Made by a program: the position numbers and the translations under genes. Below are positions 1 through 12,079 of a stretch of DNA of 64,000 nucleotides, piece after piece. The DNA is from Tubulanus polymorphus. Taxonomy: Eukaryota; Nemertea; Palaeonemertea; Tubulaniformes; Tubulanidae. The stretch covers positions 9,290,850 through 9,354,849 of the forward strand of contig NC_134029.1 in the NCBI RefSeq assembly GCF_964204645.1, in the 5' to 3' direction. The number at the start of each line of letters is the position of its first letter. The first letter of the stretch is position 1. Below the pieces are notes generated by a model. The model saw nothing but the letters and a program-made list of their open reading frames with translations, searched no databases and had not been told where the DNA came from.

Positions 1-226
1 AATCATCAAAATAGCCTTTTTAAGTTGAAATTCTTGTCATTGGAAAATGTATCCATTGTGACTTGTACGATGTCACTTTGTACAGAGACATAGTAACAAT
101 ACATTCCTTTTTAATGGTTACATGGCAATAATATATCTAATTTAGTTATATAATTGAAGAAAGGGCACTTAGCGAAAACCCTGTGAACCTCATGGTATTT
201 TAAAGCATTTGGAATTGACTGGTGCA

Positions 227-295
227 AGCTCGACACAATGCTAGGCGATTCAACGAAATCGTTGTTAAAATCGCCTAGTGTATCATGGTCGAGCT
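227..295. repeat. Imperfect inverted repeat (foldback)
   Basis: Two arms of about 28 bases can pair. The left arm starts AGCTCGACACAATGCTAGGCG and the right arm ends with its near-complement up to GGTCGAGCT. The loop itself holds a smaller AACGAAATCGTT hairpin. It could be a very small MITE or a chance structure. The rest of positions 1-600 is AT-rich and shows no gene I can support. Confidence 0.45.
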
Positions 296-604
296 ATTTT
301 GAGGGACAGCTCTATTTTAAAAAAAAACCTTTTTCACAGTGAAAAGGGGCATTTTCCTATTGAAAGGGGACAGATCTTAGATATGAAGTGCCAAGGTTCC
401 TGAATAGATAATTTGAGAATGGATTAATTTTCATTTTCTAAAAATCATGAAAATTGTATCCGAATTTCGAAAAATCTTGACAAATTCTTTGACACTGACT
501 TTGAGGGCACTTTGAAAATTTAAGGAGGTTCGCTGGCTACCCCCAATTTTGACTGAATTGCCCAGTGTTTCTGAATAATTTAATCTAACTTTGACTTCAA
601 TTCA

Positions 605-1235
605 TAATTGATTTATAATCGAAAACAAAAAGATCGTAGCGTTAATAATAGTAGAGATTCGTCAGTTTCAGCCGACGTGCCCATCGACCTCCCTATTTCA
701 AATCGTTTTAGCGGAGCGGTCGCCGCCTGTACTTGCATGGTCGGCTTCCCAACTCTGTTCTCCGACACCGGTCGCTGGTCAATCACTGGTCACTGGTCGA
801 TCACCAGTTCAGCCGGTTCAGTTTCTGAATACAGGTTCTGAACCAAGTGCGCGTGATAGTCAAGATACCGGCACAAGACAACCGGTCCAGCCCGCTTCGA
901 GCACCATTCCAGTCCAGACGTCACCCGGTTCTGAACTTCCGGTTTGAACATCGGTGTGCGGTTTGTCGGATTCAGATGTTTTGAATTCAAAACAGAGTTA
1001 TCGTCGCTCTGGGGGTAGAGGTTGCTCTCCCACCAGACGCTGTTATGGTAGTAAACGCGTAAGGTCTCCTTCACACAGATCGAGAATAGATCGCGAGAGG
1101 GATTACAATCGATATTGTAGGAAGGTTCACTGTCAGTCACCTCAACGTTCATCGGCGGCATCAACGTCGGTTAGCGAAGATGATTCTAGCAGGTCACGAT
1201 CCCGTTTGAGGAACCGTCATCGATTAATCATAAAT
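605..1235 (+). mobile_element. Decayed DIRS retrotransposon fragment (gag 5' part)
   Basis: Read on the + strand, this stretch is a diverged copy of the gag N-terminal region of the DIRS element found at 40.5-41.1 kb on the - strand. Shared landmarks are the peptide SRDSSVSADVP, a following Arg/Ser-rich tract, and SRSRLRNRHR near 1195-1220, in the same order in both copies. Reading frames are broken by stops and frameshifts, and neither terminal repeat nor pol is present. It is a dead fragment, older than the two larger copies judging by its lower similarity. Confidence 0.75.
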
Positions 1236-1635
1236 CATTTGATTTTTATAGTTACTCTTGATCTTATCAGCAATATGTCACTTTTTAGCTAATAAAATGA
1301 GGTCGTTAACAAAGTTTTTCTGTATCATAAAGAGTTCTCTATGGATTGATAGTTTAGTTTCTCGCCACTGCTTTTCCAATTTACGGCACCCGTACTGGAA
1401 CCCGTCCGGAAACATTTTCGCTGATGACAGCGTCCACATTTATAATTTTGGGCATAATATAAGCTGTTAAGGACTTTGAGAAAGGCTGTTCTGCGCATAA
1501 CGGACAATGTACCCAAGTAGTCTGATTTCAGCTCCCGGGAATCAGCTAGGAATTCCCGTTATCGATTGTGATTTTTCCCTATAACTAAAATTCCCTCATA
1601 CTCTTGACTGTAATTTTTACTAAGGCATAATTTCT

Positions 1636-1806
1636 ATTATGGGTTCGGTCGACCTGACGAGGTCTGGTATGATCTCACTATATTTTTATTATGGGTACGG
1701 AATGATCCTTTTGAGGTCCGATACATCCTCACGATAATCTTTATAATGGGTCAGGTATGATTGATTCAAGGTCCCGTATGTCCTCACTATTATTTTCATT
1801 GTAGGC
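1636..1806. repeat. Degenerate tandem repeat, three units of 52-55 bp
   Basis: Units begin ATTATGGG at 1636, ATTATGGG at 1688 and ATAATGGG at 1743, with a fourth start (ATTGTAGG) at 1798. Each carries GGTCYGGTATGAT-like and TCCTCACNAT-like segments. It is non-coding, a short minisatellite or part of an unrecognised element. Confidence 0.6.
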
Positions 1807-2099
1807 CCCATTTCATGTGGCCCATTTAATCGCTACAATATATTTTTATTCATTTTACAACAGAATAACAGAAGATGTGAAAAGATCTGATATGAAAAAA
1901 AGAGGTAAGCTAAGATTGCATGGGTTATTCAGATACATTCTCACCATTGTTTTATAAAATCAGAAATGATTTCCTGGTCGGAATGAATCTTTTCCATTGT
2001 ACTGCAAGGCCAAAAATTAAGAATGATTGGTTTCAAAAGGCATTATGTATGAATGTAAATAAAAGTGTTTTCATTTTATAGCAAAAAATAGTTCAGTTA

Positions 2100-2710
2100 T
2101 GGATAAAGAATACCTGAATGTTGTCAAACAGTTTCATGAAAACCCAATGCATCCAGATGTTAAGAACCATTTTTCCAACAGCCAAAGTTTAGCCAAATTC
2201 CGACATCGGGTGAATTATCTTGTCATGAGGCTTCCCTGAGTTTTCAGCTAATCATATCTTTAATCACTTATTCGAATGATCAACTTGTATCCAGGTTCAA
2301 GAAAACTACTTTGGTGTCATTCGCATTCATGTAAGACAACCTTTAAAAAGCAAAGTGTGCACAATGAAATCGTCGTAAACTGGCAGAGCCCCAGTCATTC
2401 CGATCATTAGCAAAATGTATTCGTAAGAATTCAGGTAAGTCATAATTTTCATTTAAGGTCTGAGTACTATGATCATTAATTCATACATGTATATTCATTT
2501 CAGGTTGACTTAATTGACATGCAACGTCAAGAAACAGAAGGTTATCACTTCATATCTCATGCTATCGACCATGCCTCAAAATTTCATTTTCTATGGCCCT
2601 TTAAGGGCAAATTTGTGTCTGATGTCAAAGATGTTCTCAGGATCTTATTCAGTTTTAATGGGCTGCCCAAAATCTTAATAATACGAGTGGCCCCAGCGCT
2701 CATAGTGTGA
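2100..2710 (+). pseudogene. Retroviral-type integrase (rve) fragment of a transposon
   Basis: The best-preserved part is 2506-2680. It reads VDLIDM, then IDHASKFHFLWP about twenty residues on, then FNGLPKIL. This is the typical order of an rve integrase core: first catalytic Asp, a D-H-SK block, and a GxP block. Sequence from about 2100 is compatible with a degraded upstream part. After PKIL the expected D-N-G motif is lost to a frameshift or stop. Relatives with this D-L-I-D-M start include Ginger-type DNA transposons and Ty3/Gypsy elements; I cannot choose between them. It is a broken fragment, not a functional gene. Confidence 0.6.
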
Positions 2711-3534
2711 AACGTTTGGGTTTCCCTTGTCCCCTTCGCGTGGCCCATTGTCAGGACATGGGATAGGACGGAAACCCTTAAGACAGGAATTAAACTTTTT
2801 CAGGCATCATGGGTAAATGATGGGAAGACTACCTCAGAACCGAAATCAAGCAGAAATTTTGTAAGCATTATGTTCCATCGTAACAAATCTCAATGGATGA
2901 ATCCATGATTTGATAATATGATCATCGAACCGGAGCTCTCGATTTTACTAGCTTTTGTCACTTCATTTTTCAAATTCCATGGGCCCGTAGTCTTTCAAAT
3001 GGTGCTGTGACCAGGATCACGCAAGATAGAAAAAAACACAATACAATGATCTAACCTCGCAGGAGACAATTCAGGAGAAAGTAGATCATCAGCAACAATT
3101 TATGAACATGGCGCAGATGAACATACAACATACATCAAAAGTGGCTGCCTTTGGGTAGAGCTGCATCATTTTACTGTAACCTTTTTATCCAAGTGGCATC
3201 GGCAGTTGAGCACAATTTCCAGCCGTTTACTTTGTAAAACTATTCCACTTCACTATATATTTTTTCGAGACATACATTAACTAACATCAATGGTTGCCAT
3301 AGCAACGGATGTGACATCTACCTTCCCGTATTTAGTGGTGACTGGTTGATAAAGGTGATTTTCATGGGAAATCACTGAAGAAAGTTTCCCTTGGAAAATA
3401 CAATATGTAAAATGTAAATGAATTTCCCAAATATTTCCTTGATTTGATTAAGTTTTAAATATTCCCAAATATTTCCAAACTGGGAATAATCATTTTAAAA
3501 TTCCCAAGTTTTTCCAAATTTCCCTGTTCTGTGG

Positions 3535-4154
3535 TAATCATGGATGAGATGAATGCTGAAAACTTTGAAAAATGGTTCACTGAAAAACTTTTACCAAATC
3601 CACCGAGTTCGATTATTGTACCACAATGTTGTTTTAGATAAGGCACCAACAAAGAGTTCACCAAAATATAAGAAGGTTGAGTGGTTAAAGTAACAGGAAA
3701 TACCTTTCAACGAGCAATATCTTTATGCTGAGCTTTGGACGATCATTCAAAAAAATCTTCCACCAGTTCCAAAATATAGAATTGACATCATCACTGCCTA
3801 ACATGTATATGAAATTGTGAGACTCCCTCCATACCACTGTGATCTCAATCCCATAGAACTGATTTTGGCACAGATTCAAGACTATTTTGCAAGTCACAAC
3901 GTCACTTTTAAAATGAAAGATCTGTTGCCATTGTGTGATGAAGCTTTTTGAAATGTCACAGGTGAGGATTGGGAAAAAGCTTGGTATCATGTAGTGAAGG
4001 TCTTCAAGAATTTTGGGATAAAGATAGATTAATTGACTTACAAATTATCATCAATGTAGGTGCTGATTCGGATTCTTCAGAATCGAGTGATTCAGACGGA
4101 TCAAATGAAGGAATCAATAGTGAGACACATGTAGTGAAAATGAGGAGGGCCTAG
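3535..4154 (+). pseudogene. DDE_3 (IS630/Tc1-mariner type) transposase remnant
   Basis: Two blocks of a DDE_3 transposase C-terminal half can be read on the + strand. The first, 3538-3690, holds DEMNAENFEKWF and KLLP, then a KAPTKSSPKY block where the central D-N-A has decayed. The second, 3800-4035, starts LPPYHCDLNPIE, the second-Asp region and PIE motif of this family, followed by an ALLPLCDEAF-like helix, W-E-K-A-W and VFKNFGIK. An acidic Ser/Asp tail (4068-4100) is also common in these transposases. Frameshifts at 3620-3640 and a stop near 3950 inactivate it. Terminal repeats were not found. Confidence 0.75.
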
Positions 4155-4199
4155 CGACACCACTTAGTGAATAAGAAGTTTGAAAATGATTACACTATA

Positions 4200-7100
4200 T
4201 GGATTATCTTTAATTCAAGGTAGGCCTAAATACTTTAATTTTTGGCATGGATGGAATGATGATGTTTACCCTTACTCTGTTTATATTTAGTACAATATAG
4301 ACAATATAGTGTAGTTGGAATTGGCTGTGTTTGAGTGGCAGTACATAGTAACCCTTTTTCCTGGCTCTTTTGAGAGTGAACAGACTTTATATAGGCCTAT
4401 GCATATATAATAAGAGATGAGCGAGTAACGATTGCTCATCAACATTTTGACGAAAGAAATGAAGCGAGCGCTTTGCCAGGCGTCTCCAGCTGGTGGCGCC
4501 ACCAATATCTCTTCGTTCTCTCAGCCAATCACTGTTGAAATCCCATTCTTTTTTCTTCCGCATCCCCAGTGTCAAAGGTTACGTTTTATTTTGTCACTGG
4601 TGATTTGACACAAGGGTCAAATAACATTGGCAATAGTTACTTTATGCCGGCATTCGTTGAATTCAGTTGGCGTCGTCACGTCCCAGGTGACAGCTTAAAC
4701 TGATAGACTGGGCCGTGGTCATGCCCCAAGTGACGGTTCCTATTACCCCTGATAGATGGCAAAGTAGTCAAGCCTGGTTGCTAACACTGAGTCAGTATGC
4801 TCTATAGAGAGCTCACAAGCAATTGTATATACTCTACACACACAGGCAGTATGTACTGGTTGCCATCGGCAACCAGAATGTGAGCGTTGTATCAGCGGTT
4901 TTGCACCATATTCCTTGCTTCGAGATATACCATACCCAGCTAAATTATCGCTAAGAACGTATCAATCTTGTAACTAAACAAACTTGCAAAATGCAATCTT
5001 ATAACTAAATAAACTCTCAAAAAGCTTTAATAAATTTGAACGATTTCTTTGAATTTCATTTGAATAAGTTTCATTTTTTAGGAGCCTAATTATCTGAAAA
5101 CCCTGGGTCATCTGGGGGGTCAAGATGACCCCCAGATGACTCCCTGACACGTTTTATATCAAGGAAATGAGAAATCTAGAGGATTCAGAGGATCAACATT
5201 GAGGAAACCCAAAGAAACCAAACAAATGAGAAGTGATTACAAAATCAGTGAAAAATGAGCAATTTTCACTTTTTTGGGACCCTGAGGATTTTTTGAAATT
5301 TCTGACCCCCCCAAAGAATAAAATTGACTGCCCTGGATGGTTTTCTTGTTGTCCTATGATATTATGAGAAAAAATAGCTATTTACTATTTGATTTATATA
5401 AGATTCTGGCTTCTAAAGGGCAATATAAAGGTTTTTTGGTGCATGACCTCAACTTAACCTCAGGTTTTGGGGGTCCTACCTTGCACCCGTAGGTCCAAAC
5501 GTTTTATAACTAACATTTTCTGGTAGAGATACCTATTAGATTCATAACAGATATTGGTTTTAGGAGGGAAATGTATCTAAATTTACATAGAAATCTTAAG
5601 ACAATAAAGGCAAAAATTAATTCCCCACATGGAATGGATAATGATAAAATATATTCCCCCCAGCCGAATAGTGAAATGAAGGTTTTCAATATGCGAAATT
5701 AGTGGCTGATCTGACTGGTGCTTTAGTGTACATTTGTGATCCTATATGCCATACCAGTTATAGAAATTTTAGTCGAGTAGCTGGGGATAAGAGTTTTTGA
5801 GATACAGGAGTTCCTACACGCCATCTGCGACGTTTTAACACTCACCATCCACTTTCTTTTGTATTCGTCTAAAACAGCCAGGGCATTTTTGACATTTCTA
5901 CATTTTATGTTTTTGTATAAAATAAATGTTAAGCAGCTGTGGCACTTGGCCTTTTCATCTAAATGTCTCCCGGTCGTTTCTGTTGCAAAACTTATATCCA
6001 CATCAGCATTGAAATCAATCCTACATGGAAATAATATTTCTATAGATTTCTTGGTAGGTGCCAATGTCTCCACTGTCAGATCTTAGAAACGGCACCAGTG
6101 TGTGTGCTGTGTGGAGATCAATGTTGTTAAAAGAAGACTGGCATGGGTTTGGGTAGAGTCCGGACAAAATGGCAAGACTTGTTCAACAGACGCGCAGCAT
6201 CCTTCAATTTTTTTGAATCCGTGGGTCCTATAACTGATGTGGACTGAATTGAAATAGCAGTACAGCCGGAAAAGTTTTGAAGGGCCAGATAATGCAAAAT
6301 TAAGGCACATAGCCTATAGATCTTTTGTTCAGTGGTGTTGGGAATATTTGGGCAAGGAGAACTAAATTTTGCCAGCGTGCGTCTTTTCGTGTATCCACAC
6401 ACATTTTCCATAGGACAATCATGAAGAGGACAATGAATATAAAGGATTTCACAATGTATTGATTGAAATATGGATCACAATGATAGAAAATGCACGAATT
6501 CACATGTCAATTGATGGACTACAATAAATGAAAATGTACGAATGCACACACGATGTGTATTTCCAGCTGGTATGTGTATTTCAGAAATATAACACATGCA
6601 CTTTTTCAGTAAGGGTAACCGATGCAACTACGGTAAGAAGAAAATGATGCAACAGTGTAAGAAATCATATAAGCAAGCCTTTCCTTGCATTACTGAGAGT
6701 AAAAAAGGGATAAATTTGACTGTTTTCAGTGAGTGAGTTCAGTCCACAGATGCATTTATGATGTTAAGAAACATGGCACGCAAATGACATTAAATCATTA
6801 AATCATTGAAGCAAGGCTAAGATCCAGTTTCTCCGCAACAGCCTGAAGGACAAGCACTACCCGAGACTGCGGATTTGGGTAGAAAATTTGAGTGTGACTC
6901 ACCATTTCCAAACAAAGCTAGACTTACTCTTTAAAACCCTATCCCAGAAACTCAAAAAATCATTAAACGAAACGTAAAAGTAAATAAGGAATTTAGGCCT
7001 ATACGCAGCTTCTATAGTCTATTTTGGGGCAAATTTAGACATTGCAGAACTTTTTTGACCGTGTTGCTGGCAACAGGGGACGGGGGGTTGGGGTGCTCCC

Positions 7101-7500
7101 ACAAGAACGTATGGAACATTTGAAGCGTTTTAGAAACAGTTTTGGCCAATGTCAGCAAATATTTCAAACAACACAGTCGGGCTAACATTAATGTAATGTT
7201 GATAAATTTTCTTTGACAAAAAAATTGCAGAACTCGGATTCTTGCGGGGGCACCCCCCTCCCTGGGTACTGGTCCGAGATATTAATTCACTCAAAAATTC
7301 TGGCTTTAAGTCACAGTATGGTAATATCATCGAGAAAGGTTGTTTTTGGTTTCTGACATCTTACTCAAAAATAGATTGACCACTTTCAAGTGAATATAAA
7401 AGCCTACTCAATAGTTATTTTTTACTTTTTACCACTGTTTCAACCCTAATGGTGCCAGTTTAATGCACTTATGTTAAACACGAAGTACAAATAAATCTAT
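4200..7500. other. Non-coding or decayed interval
   Basis: No confident gene. It contains a near-perfect hairpin at 5104-5143 (arms about 18 bases, GGGTCATCTGG and complement). It also holds a 116-codon open frame on the - strand (5723-6073) with a Cys pair (CHSC) and no recognised family, and another unrecognised - strand frame at 6127-6411. Both look like relics, since they are short, lack convincing splice context and lie among transposon fragments. Confidence 0.4.
5104..5143. repeat. Short palindrome / hairpin
   Basis: GGGTCATCTGGGGGGTCA is followed after three bases by TGACCCCCAGATGACTCCC, giving a stem of about 18 base pairs with a 3-base loop and one or two bulges. There is no U-tract or gene context to suggest a regulatory role. 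Confidence 0.6.
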
Positions 7501-7535
7501 GGGTTTAATTTATTCAAATTGTTTACTTTTTCAGG

Positions 7536-8518
7536 ACAGAAGATGTCTTGCGAATATGATATATCAAAGTGGTCTGTCGATGATATACAAATTTGGTTGA
7601 AAAGTATCAGATTTGAATCTCACACTGATACGTTCCTAAGTGAGTAAAGCTAGTAATGATAAACAATGATTCGCTGTCAATTATGCCCGGTTGAAAAACC
7701 CAGTCTTAGAAAGATTATACAACACACGTCTCTCAATCATCAACATGAACCTGGCTTAAGTGTGAAATGTTATATTGCGAAAACAAACAGCAAACTGATC
7801 GTGCAGCAGTACGAAAATGAATTGGAACTGGCTCGCGACGAATCCTCAAAATCAGGTGAGAAATCAACTAGTTTACATGCTTTATGCTACCTTCTGTTGA
7901 TTAACAAGGTTCAATTATAGCATTGATTAGATAACCACATGCAATTAAAGGGTCACATGAAGTGTTATATTTCAGGGCTCTAAGGTATTTTAAGTTAAGT
8001 TTTTAGTAGTTAAGTTAGTAGTTAATAGTAGTTTAGTTAGTAGTTAAGTTTTTTAAAAACTTGTTTAATTTCAAGTATTTTTTTCTTTCAGCTTTGAAAT
8101 TGAATGCAGCTATTGCTTTGTTGCCGTATCTTCTGAAAGAAAAACAAGAGAAACTAGTGCTCTATAATAATAAGGTTGGTTTCATGTTTGAGGATTCAGG
8201 GCCCAGTTGTACTGTTGTGACTTCTGTGTCCAGAAGTGATCTTAAGAATGGTCTTATGTCGTTAGATTGACTATAGAACTAAGTTGGTCTTAGGCTGGTT
8301 TTATATTTAAGCCATTGTTAGGGAACTGACCCATGAATACAATGGCATTAATTACTTATCGAATGTACAGTATGTTGAATCATTTTAATCGAAACCATTT
8401 TCTCTTTCAGGAATGTACATCAGTGACACCTACGATCGTCATTCGAGGGAACAACCCATTTAGAATTCAGAAAATGGATGTATATGTTGACGGTATCATC
8501 ATAATTAGCGAGTCTTGA
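7536..8518 (+). CDS. Small spliced gene: SAM-like exon plus zinc-finger-like exon
   Basis: An acceptor-like TTTTTCAG ends at 7535, then an ATG at 7543 opens MSCEYDISKWSVDDIQIW, which resembles the start of a SAM domain, but it meets a stop at 7645. A second ATG in the same frame at 7666 opens a CxxC...HxxxxxH zinc-finger-like stretch. That exon ends at 7855 before GTGAGA. The next exons fit in phase: 8092-8174 (LNAAIALLPYLLKEKQEK) after a pyrimidine-rich TTTCTTTCAG, and 8411-8518 after TCTCTTTCAG, ending ISES and stop. From the 7666 start the product is about 124-128 aa. Preserved splice phases (1, then 0) argue for a genuine or recently functional gene. The stops between the SAM and zinc-finger exons suggest a truncated member of a multi-exon family, or two transcripts. 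Function unknown. Confidence 0.5.
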
Positions 8519-8729
8519 TTAGAGTTTTGGGAGGCGGTGTGTGTAGTGATTGCACTATACTATCAATTCGATCTGTCATATCCAAAAGAACTATCGAATT
8601 CACTAATATCTATAGAACTTTTTTTATTAAAAATTGATGTGGAAAAGGTACCGTTAACCTTGACGCGATTGCACCAAATGTTATTATTAGAAAAGTAAAT
8701 TGAAACTACTGAATAGCCACTGAAACTTT

Positions 8730-8758
8730 GATATATATATATATATATATATATATCA
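8730..8758. repeat. (TA)n microsatellite
   Basis: About twelve uninterrupted TA units are followed by a slightly degenerate tail. Confidence 0.9.
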
Positions 8759-9049
8759 CATATATGTAAATAATTATTAATGTAACTAGTTATCCGGTAA
8801 GAAAAGTATTGGCCTATATCGTAAAAACTCACAATAGCAATTTGATAACAACTATAATTCTCGTTTCACTGGTGTTTTGGATAGAAATCTCCTGCTTTCA
8901 AATTTTCAAAATATTTGAATAAACTTTGAAGATGTCAGGATCACAAGACTTATAGTTGTCATGAAATCATTATTTGGGAGATCCATTATGATAATTATTG
9001 TTGTATTGATAAATTGTATACATGTACATACAGGTGAATATTTTTATAT

Positions 9050-9540
9050 AATTGAAATGTTTGTTTGAATTATCAGAAAAAAAATTTAATTGTGTGTATG
9101 AATGTATGACTTGGGGAATTTAATTGATAGAATCTAAACTATATTGAAAAATTTAATGAAGTATTGCGTGAATTAAAATGTTTTATATACACTTCAAATG
9201 ATGTTTGAATTTTTGAGAAAAACGTTAAGTTTAACTGATACATCAAGAAACAACATTATATTGATGAAAATAATGAAAAGTATTGTGTGCATTAAAATAT
9301 ATAAATGATGTTTGATGTTTGAGAAAAAATGTTCTTTGCATATAAATGAATATCTCGAATTTTAGGAATTTCTATTGATACATTTTAAGTGAATTTAATG
9401 TGAAGTATTGGGTAAATTGAAATAGTTATGAATAATCCTGGTTAATACCTTTCTGATAAGCCTATATACTTAATACATGTATTATGTTTGTATGTTATGA
9501 AAAATAAATGGTAATTGTGTATATAAATGAATAACTTTAG
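9050..9540. repeat. Degenerate AT-rich tandem repeat
   Basis: A motif like AATGATGTTTGAATTTTTGA followed by AAAA..TT and later TGAAGTATTG.GTG.ATTAAA recurs with starts near 9057, 9198, 9304 and 9480. Spacing is irregular (105-175 bp). Non-coding. Confidence 0.5.
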
Positions 9541-9584
9541 AACATATTTGTGGAAAAGCCTATTCATTACAAAAAAATGGTTAA

Positions 9585-9875
9585 TCAATGCGGTTCGAAT
9601 ATGGTTCCTTTTATCACCCTATAAGGTTCGAAATAGTCACCCTTGATCTTGTTATATGGTTCTTTAAATCACCCACATTGGGGGTGATACCTGGTCCCTT
9701 TGGTTGAAAGGTTCATTATTTCAACCTGTGGATTGGGTCTATATAGTTCCCCTAGAAAAGGGTACTAATGATCACCCTACACAAAGGGTTAGGGTATATA
9801 CCATATAGCCCACAAAAGGTGGCAGCTGATAGTACCCTTAAAGGTGCTACTTAGTACCATTATTTCTAAGAGTAT
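9585..9875. repeat. Low-complexity GGTTC/CACCC/AAGGGT-rich block
   Basis: This block is richer in G+C than its surroundings and keeps repeating short words such as GGTTC, TCACCCT, AAGGGT and TATATGG in both orientations. It has no open frame and no family I recognise. Confidence 0.35.
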
Positions 9876-10087
9876 ACAAACTTTTAAATTTTGTAGAATC
9901 TTAGGCAAAGATTTTGATTGAAGTCTGATGCTATCCCTGCAGTATGCATGCACCTAAAAGCTACACAACCAAGTGAATCTATCAATCATGTTATTTCTGT
10001 TCTTGATCGAAAGCGGGTAAATTAAGTGCCTTAAATGGACTGCCGACTGATAGGATGTAAAGTGATAGTTTTCAAAATCGTCCATGT

Positions 10088-10370
10088 TGCTGAAACAACC
10101 TCATATGAAGAAAGAGCCCTTTATAAGGTCTTTGTGGAGTTTATAAAGAATGCTACTATTGTAGGTATTGGAAGTGTAGCCGCTGACAGTCACACCGCAT
10201 TGCGTAAGTGATTCGAACACAATATCCTGACATTGAACACAAGTATGATTTGTGGCACTTAGAGACACGGAAAAAGTTTGAAGCAAAAAACAAGATTGTA
10301 ACAAGTTGGCTCAGTAGTTCTCTGGTAGAGAAAGCTTTCAGAACAAAAGCGTGTTGCAGATAAAGCACAA
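10088..10370 (+). pseudogene. Transposase-like fragment with an 'H-x-Y-D-x-W-H' motif
   Basis: The + strand reads VAADSHTALRK at about 10177-10209. After a one-base shift it continues RTQYPDIEHKYDLWHLETRKK to about 10270, then VTSWLSSSL. The pattern D-x-H ... P-x-I-x-H-x-x-D-x-W-H recurs in uncharacterised transposase-like proteins of fish and marine invertebrates. I recognise the pattern but not a formal family name. A stop and a frameshift show it is inactive. It could belong with the Gypsy-like fragment just downstream only by proximity. Confidence 0.4.
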
Positions 10371-10639
10371 GATACAAAGACACCAGAATGAGTTGATTTA
10401 GCTGGAATGGATATAAATCTCCAGAGAGAGTGTACCTCTGCAACTAATTTGAATTTATTGGATCACGTGACATCGGGAATAAACATCGGGAGAAAACATT
10501 CCAATACCAAAATACAGTATCGAAGACACCAACCAGATGAATTTGCTTATTTCGGATTTATATACCTCTGTGACAAATTCCATCTATAAAAATTGCAGAA
10601 TATAAACTGGATCAATCTTGGGGAATGGCAGTGAATTAT

Positions 10640-10984
10640 GTATGGTACCACTAGACATGTCATGCCACTCATCAGATAAGCTTGAGGACTTATTGTAAGT
10701 TGAGGTGTCAGAAATGGCATGAGTGGGGTTGTATCGACGTTAGCAATAGTAAATGGGCTTTTCCTGATATGTCGGTACCTAAACCAGATGGTTCAGTACA
10801 CATTTGCATGGAATACAAGAAAATGAAGGCTGTGACTTGCAAACATAGTAATCCTTTCCTGACTAAATTGGAATATTTCTCCAATATGGACTTACAATTG
10901 GGATGTTTCCAATATGAGCTTGAAGAGTCCTCAAAACCAATGACAGCTTGTATTTTGGGCTGTGGGCTAGTTGCGTTAATGTGA
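10640..10984 (+). pseudogene. Ty3/Gypsy-like reverse transcriptase fragment
   Basis: An open frame here reads G-C-I-D-V-S-N-S-K-W-A-F-P, then VPKPDGSVHICMEYKKMK, then FSNMDLQLGCFQYELEESSKP. This is the N-terminal half of a Ty3/Gypsy-type RT: the S-P-W-A-P block, the K-K-D-G-S-x-R-x-C-V-D-Y-R block, and the L-D-L-x-S-G-Y-x-Q block carrying the first catalytic Asp. The YxDD part is absent and no protease or integrase is adjacent, so it is a relic. Confidence 0.7.
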
Positions 10985-12079
10985 TGGGTACGGAGCTTTG
11001 CTGCAATGGCCCTTGTACATTTCAAGGACTCATGCTTTGTAATTAGTTGAAACAACAGAATCACTCAGACAACAACGGACTTTTTGTGCCAAAATGGCAG
11101 GCAGCAATGGTTTATTTTCTATTAAGATGCAGTTCAGGGCCAGATCGACAAATTTACATATTTTGTATCAATTGTATCAACATCATAACTTCCTACATAT
11201 ATCATTTGTCTTTTGGGTTACAGCTGAACAAACTCTAATTACTACAATCATTAGTATGGGCAACGATTAGACCAAATTTTGGTTTTGCTGGAAAATGACT
11301 TAACCATGAAAAATGAGTGGCCCCTTGCGTTGAAATCACTCAATATTCAAAATTATGATGAAGTGTTTTTCAAACTACCAATCGATAGCCAATTGACCAA
11401 ACCTCAAAACTTAATTAAAAACTTTGAATCAATTAACCATCAGTAATATTGATTTTCAATCTTGCAATAGACACAAGCAACATACCAAATCATCATAAAA
11501 ATAAATTTGATCGTATAATTTAAAATTCGAAGTGTGGGATTTCTTCATTTATACCAAATCATTTCATTTCAGGATTCAGATGTCAACATGATCACCCATT
11601 GCTTTCATGAATCTGCCTAGAATAGGTTGTCTTCCCTGACAAACAATGTTCAAATAATGATAACAATGCATTCATCGATGATAGCAACATGAAGACCCAC
11701 ACAGTGATGGTTTATACCAGAACACGATGACAACACCAGAAACGGCGTGTGGGTATCATGTCATCTCACAAGTTTCCACAATGTAATAATCTTGATGATG
11801 ATTGCGATACAATGAGACACTTGTTATGCCTGGATTCATTGTAGTCGTCTTCCTCCATACCAGATATACCTCTCAGTAAGAAATACAGTAGCCGTAAAAT
11901 ATGAATGTGAAAGATGTGTGGCAAATCCTGCCGATATCTTTCATTTGAGTAAACTGAAACAAACAAATTGACAAGTGGAAAAAATAAACATAATCGGCAT
12001 TTGATAATCTAGCGAATCAGAGTATTTTCTGCTTTCATCATAGATATTTTTCAGATGACAGGAAACACCTATAATTTGC

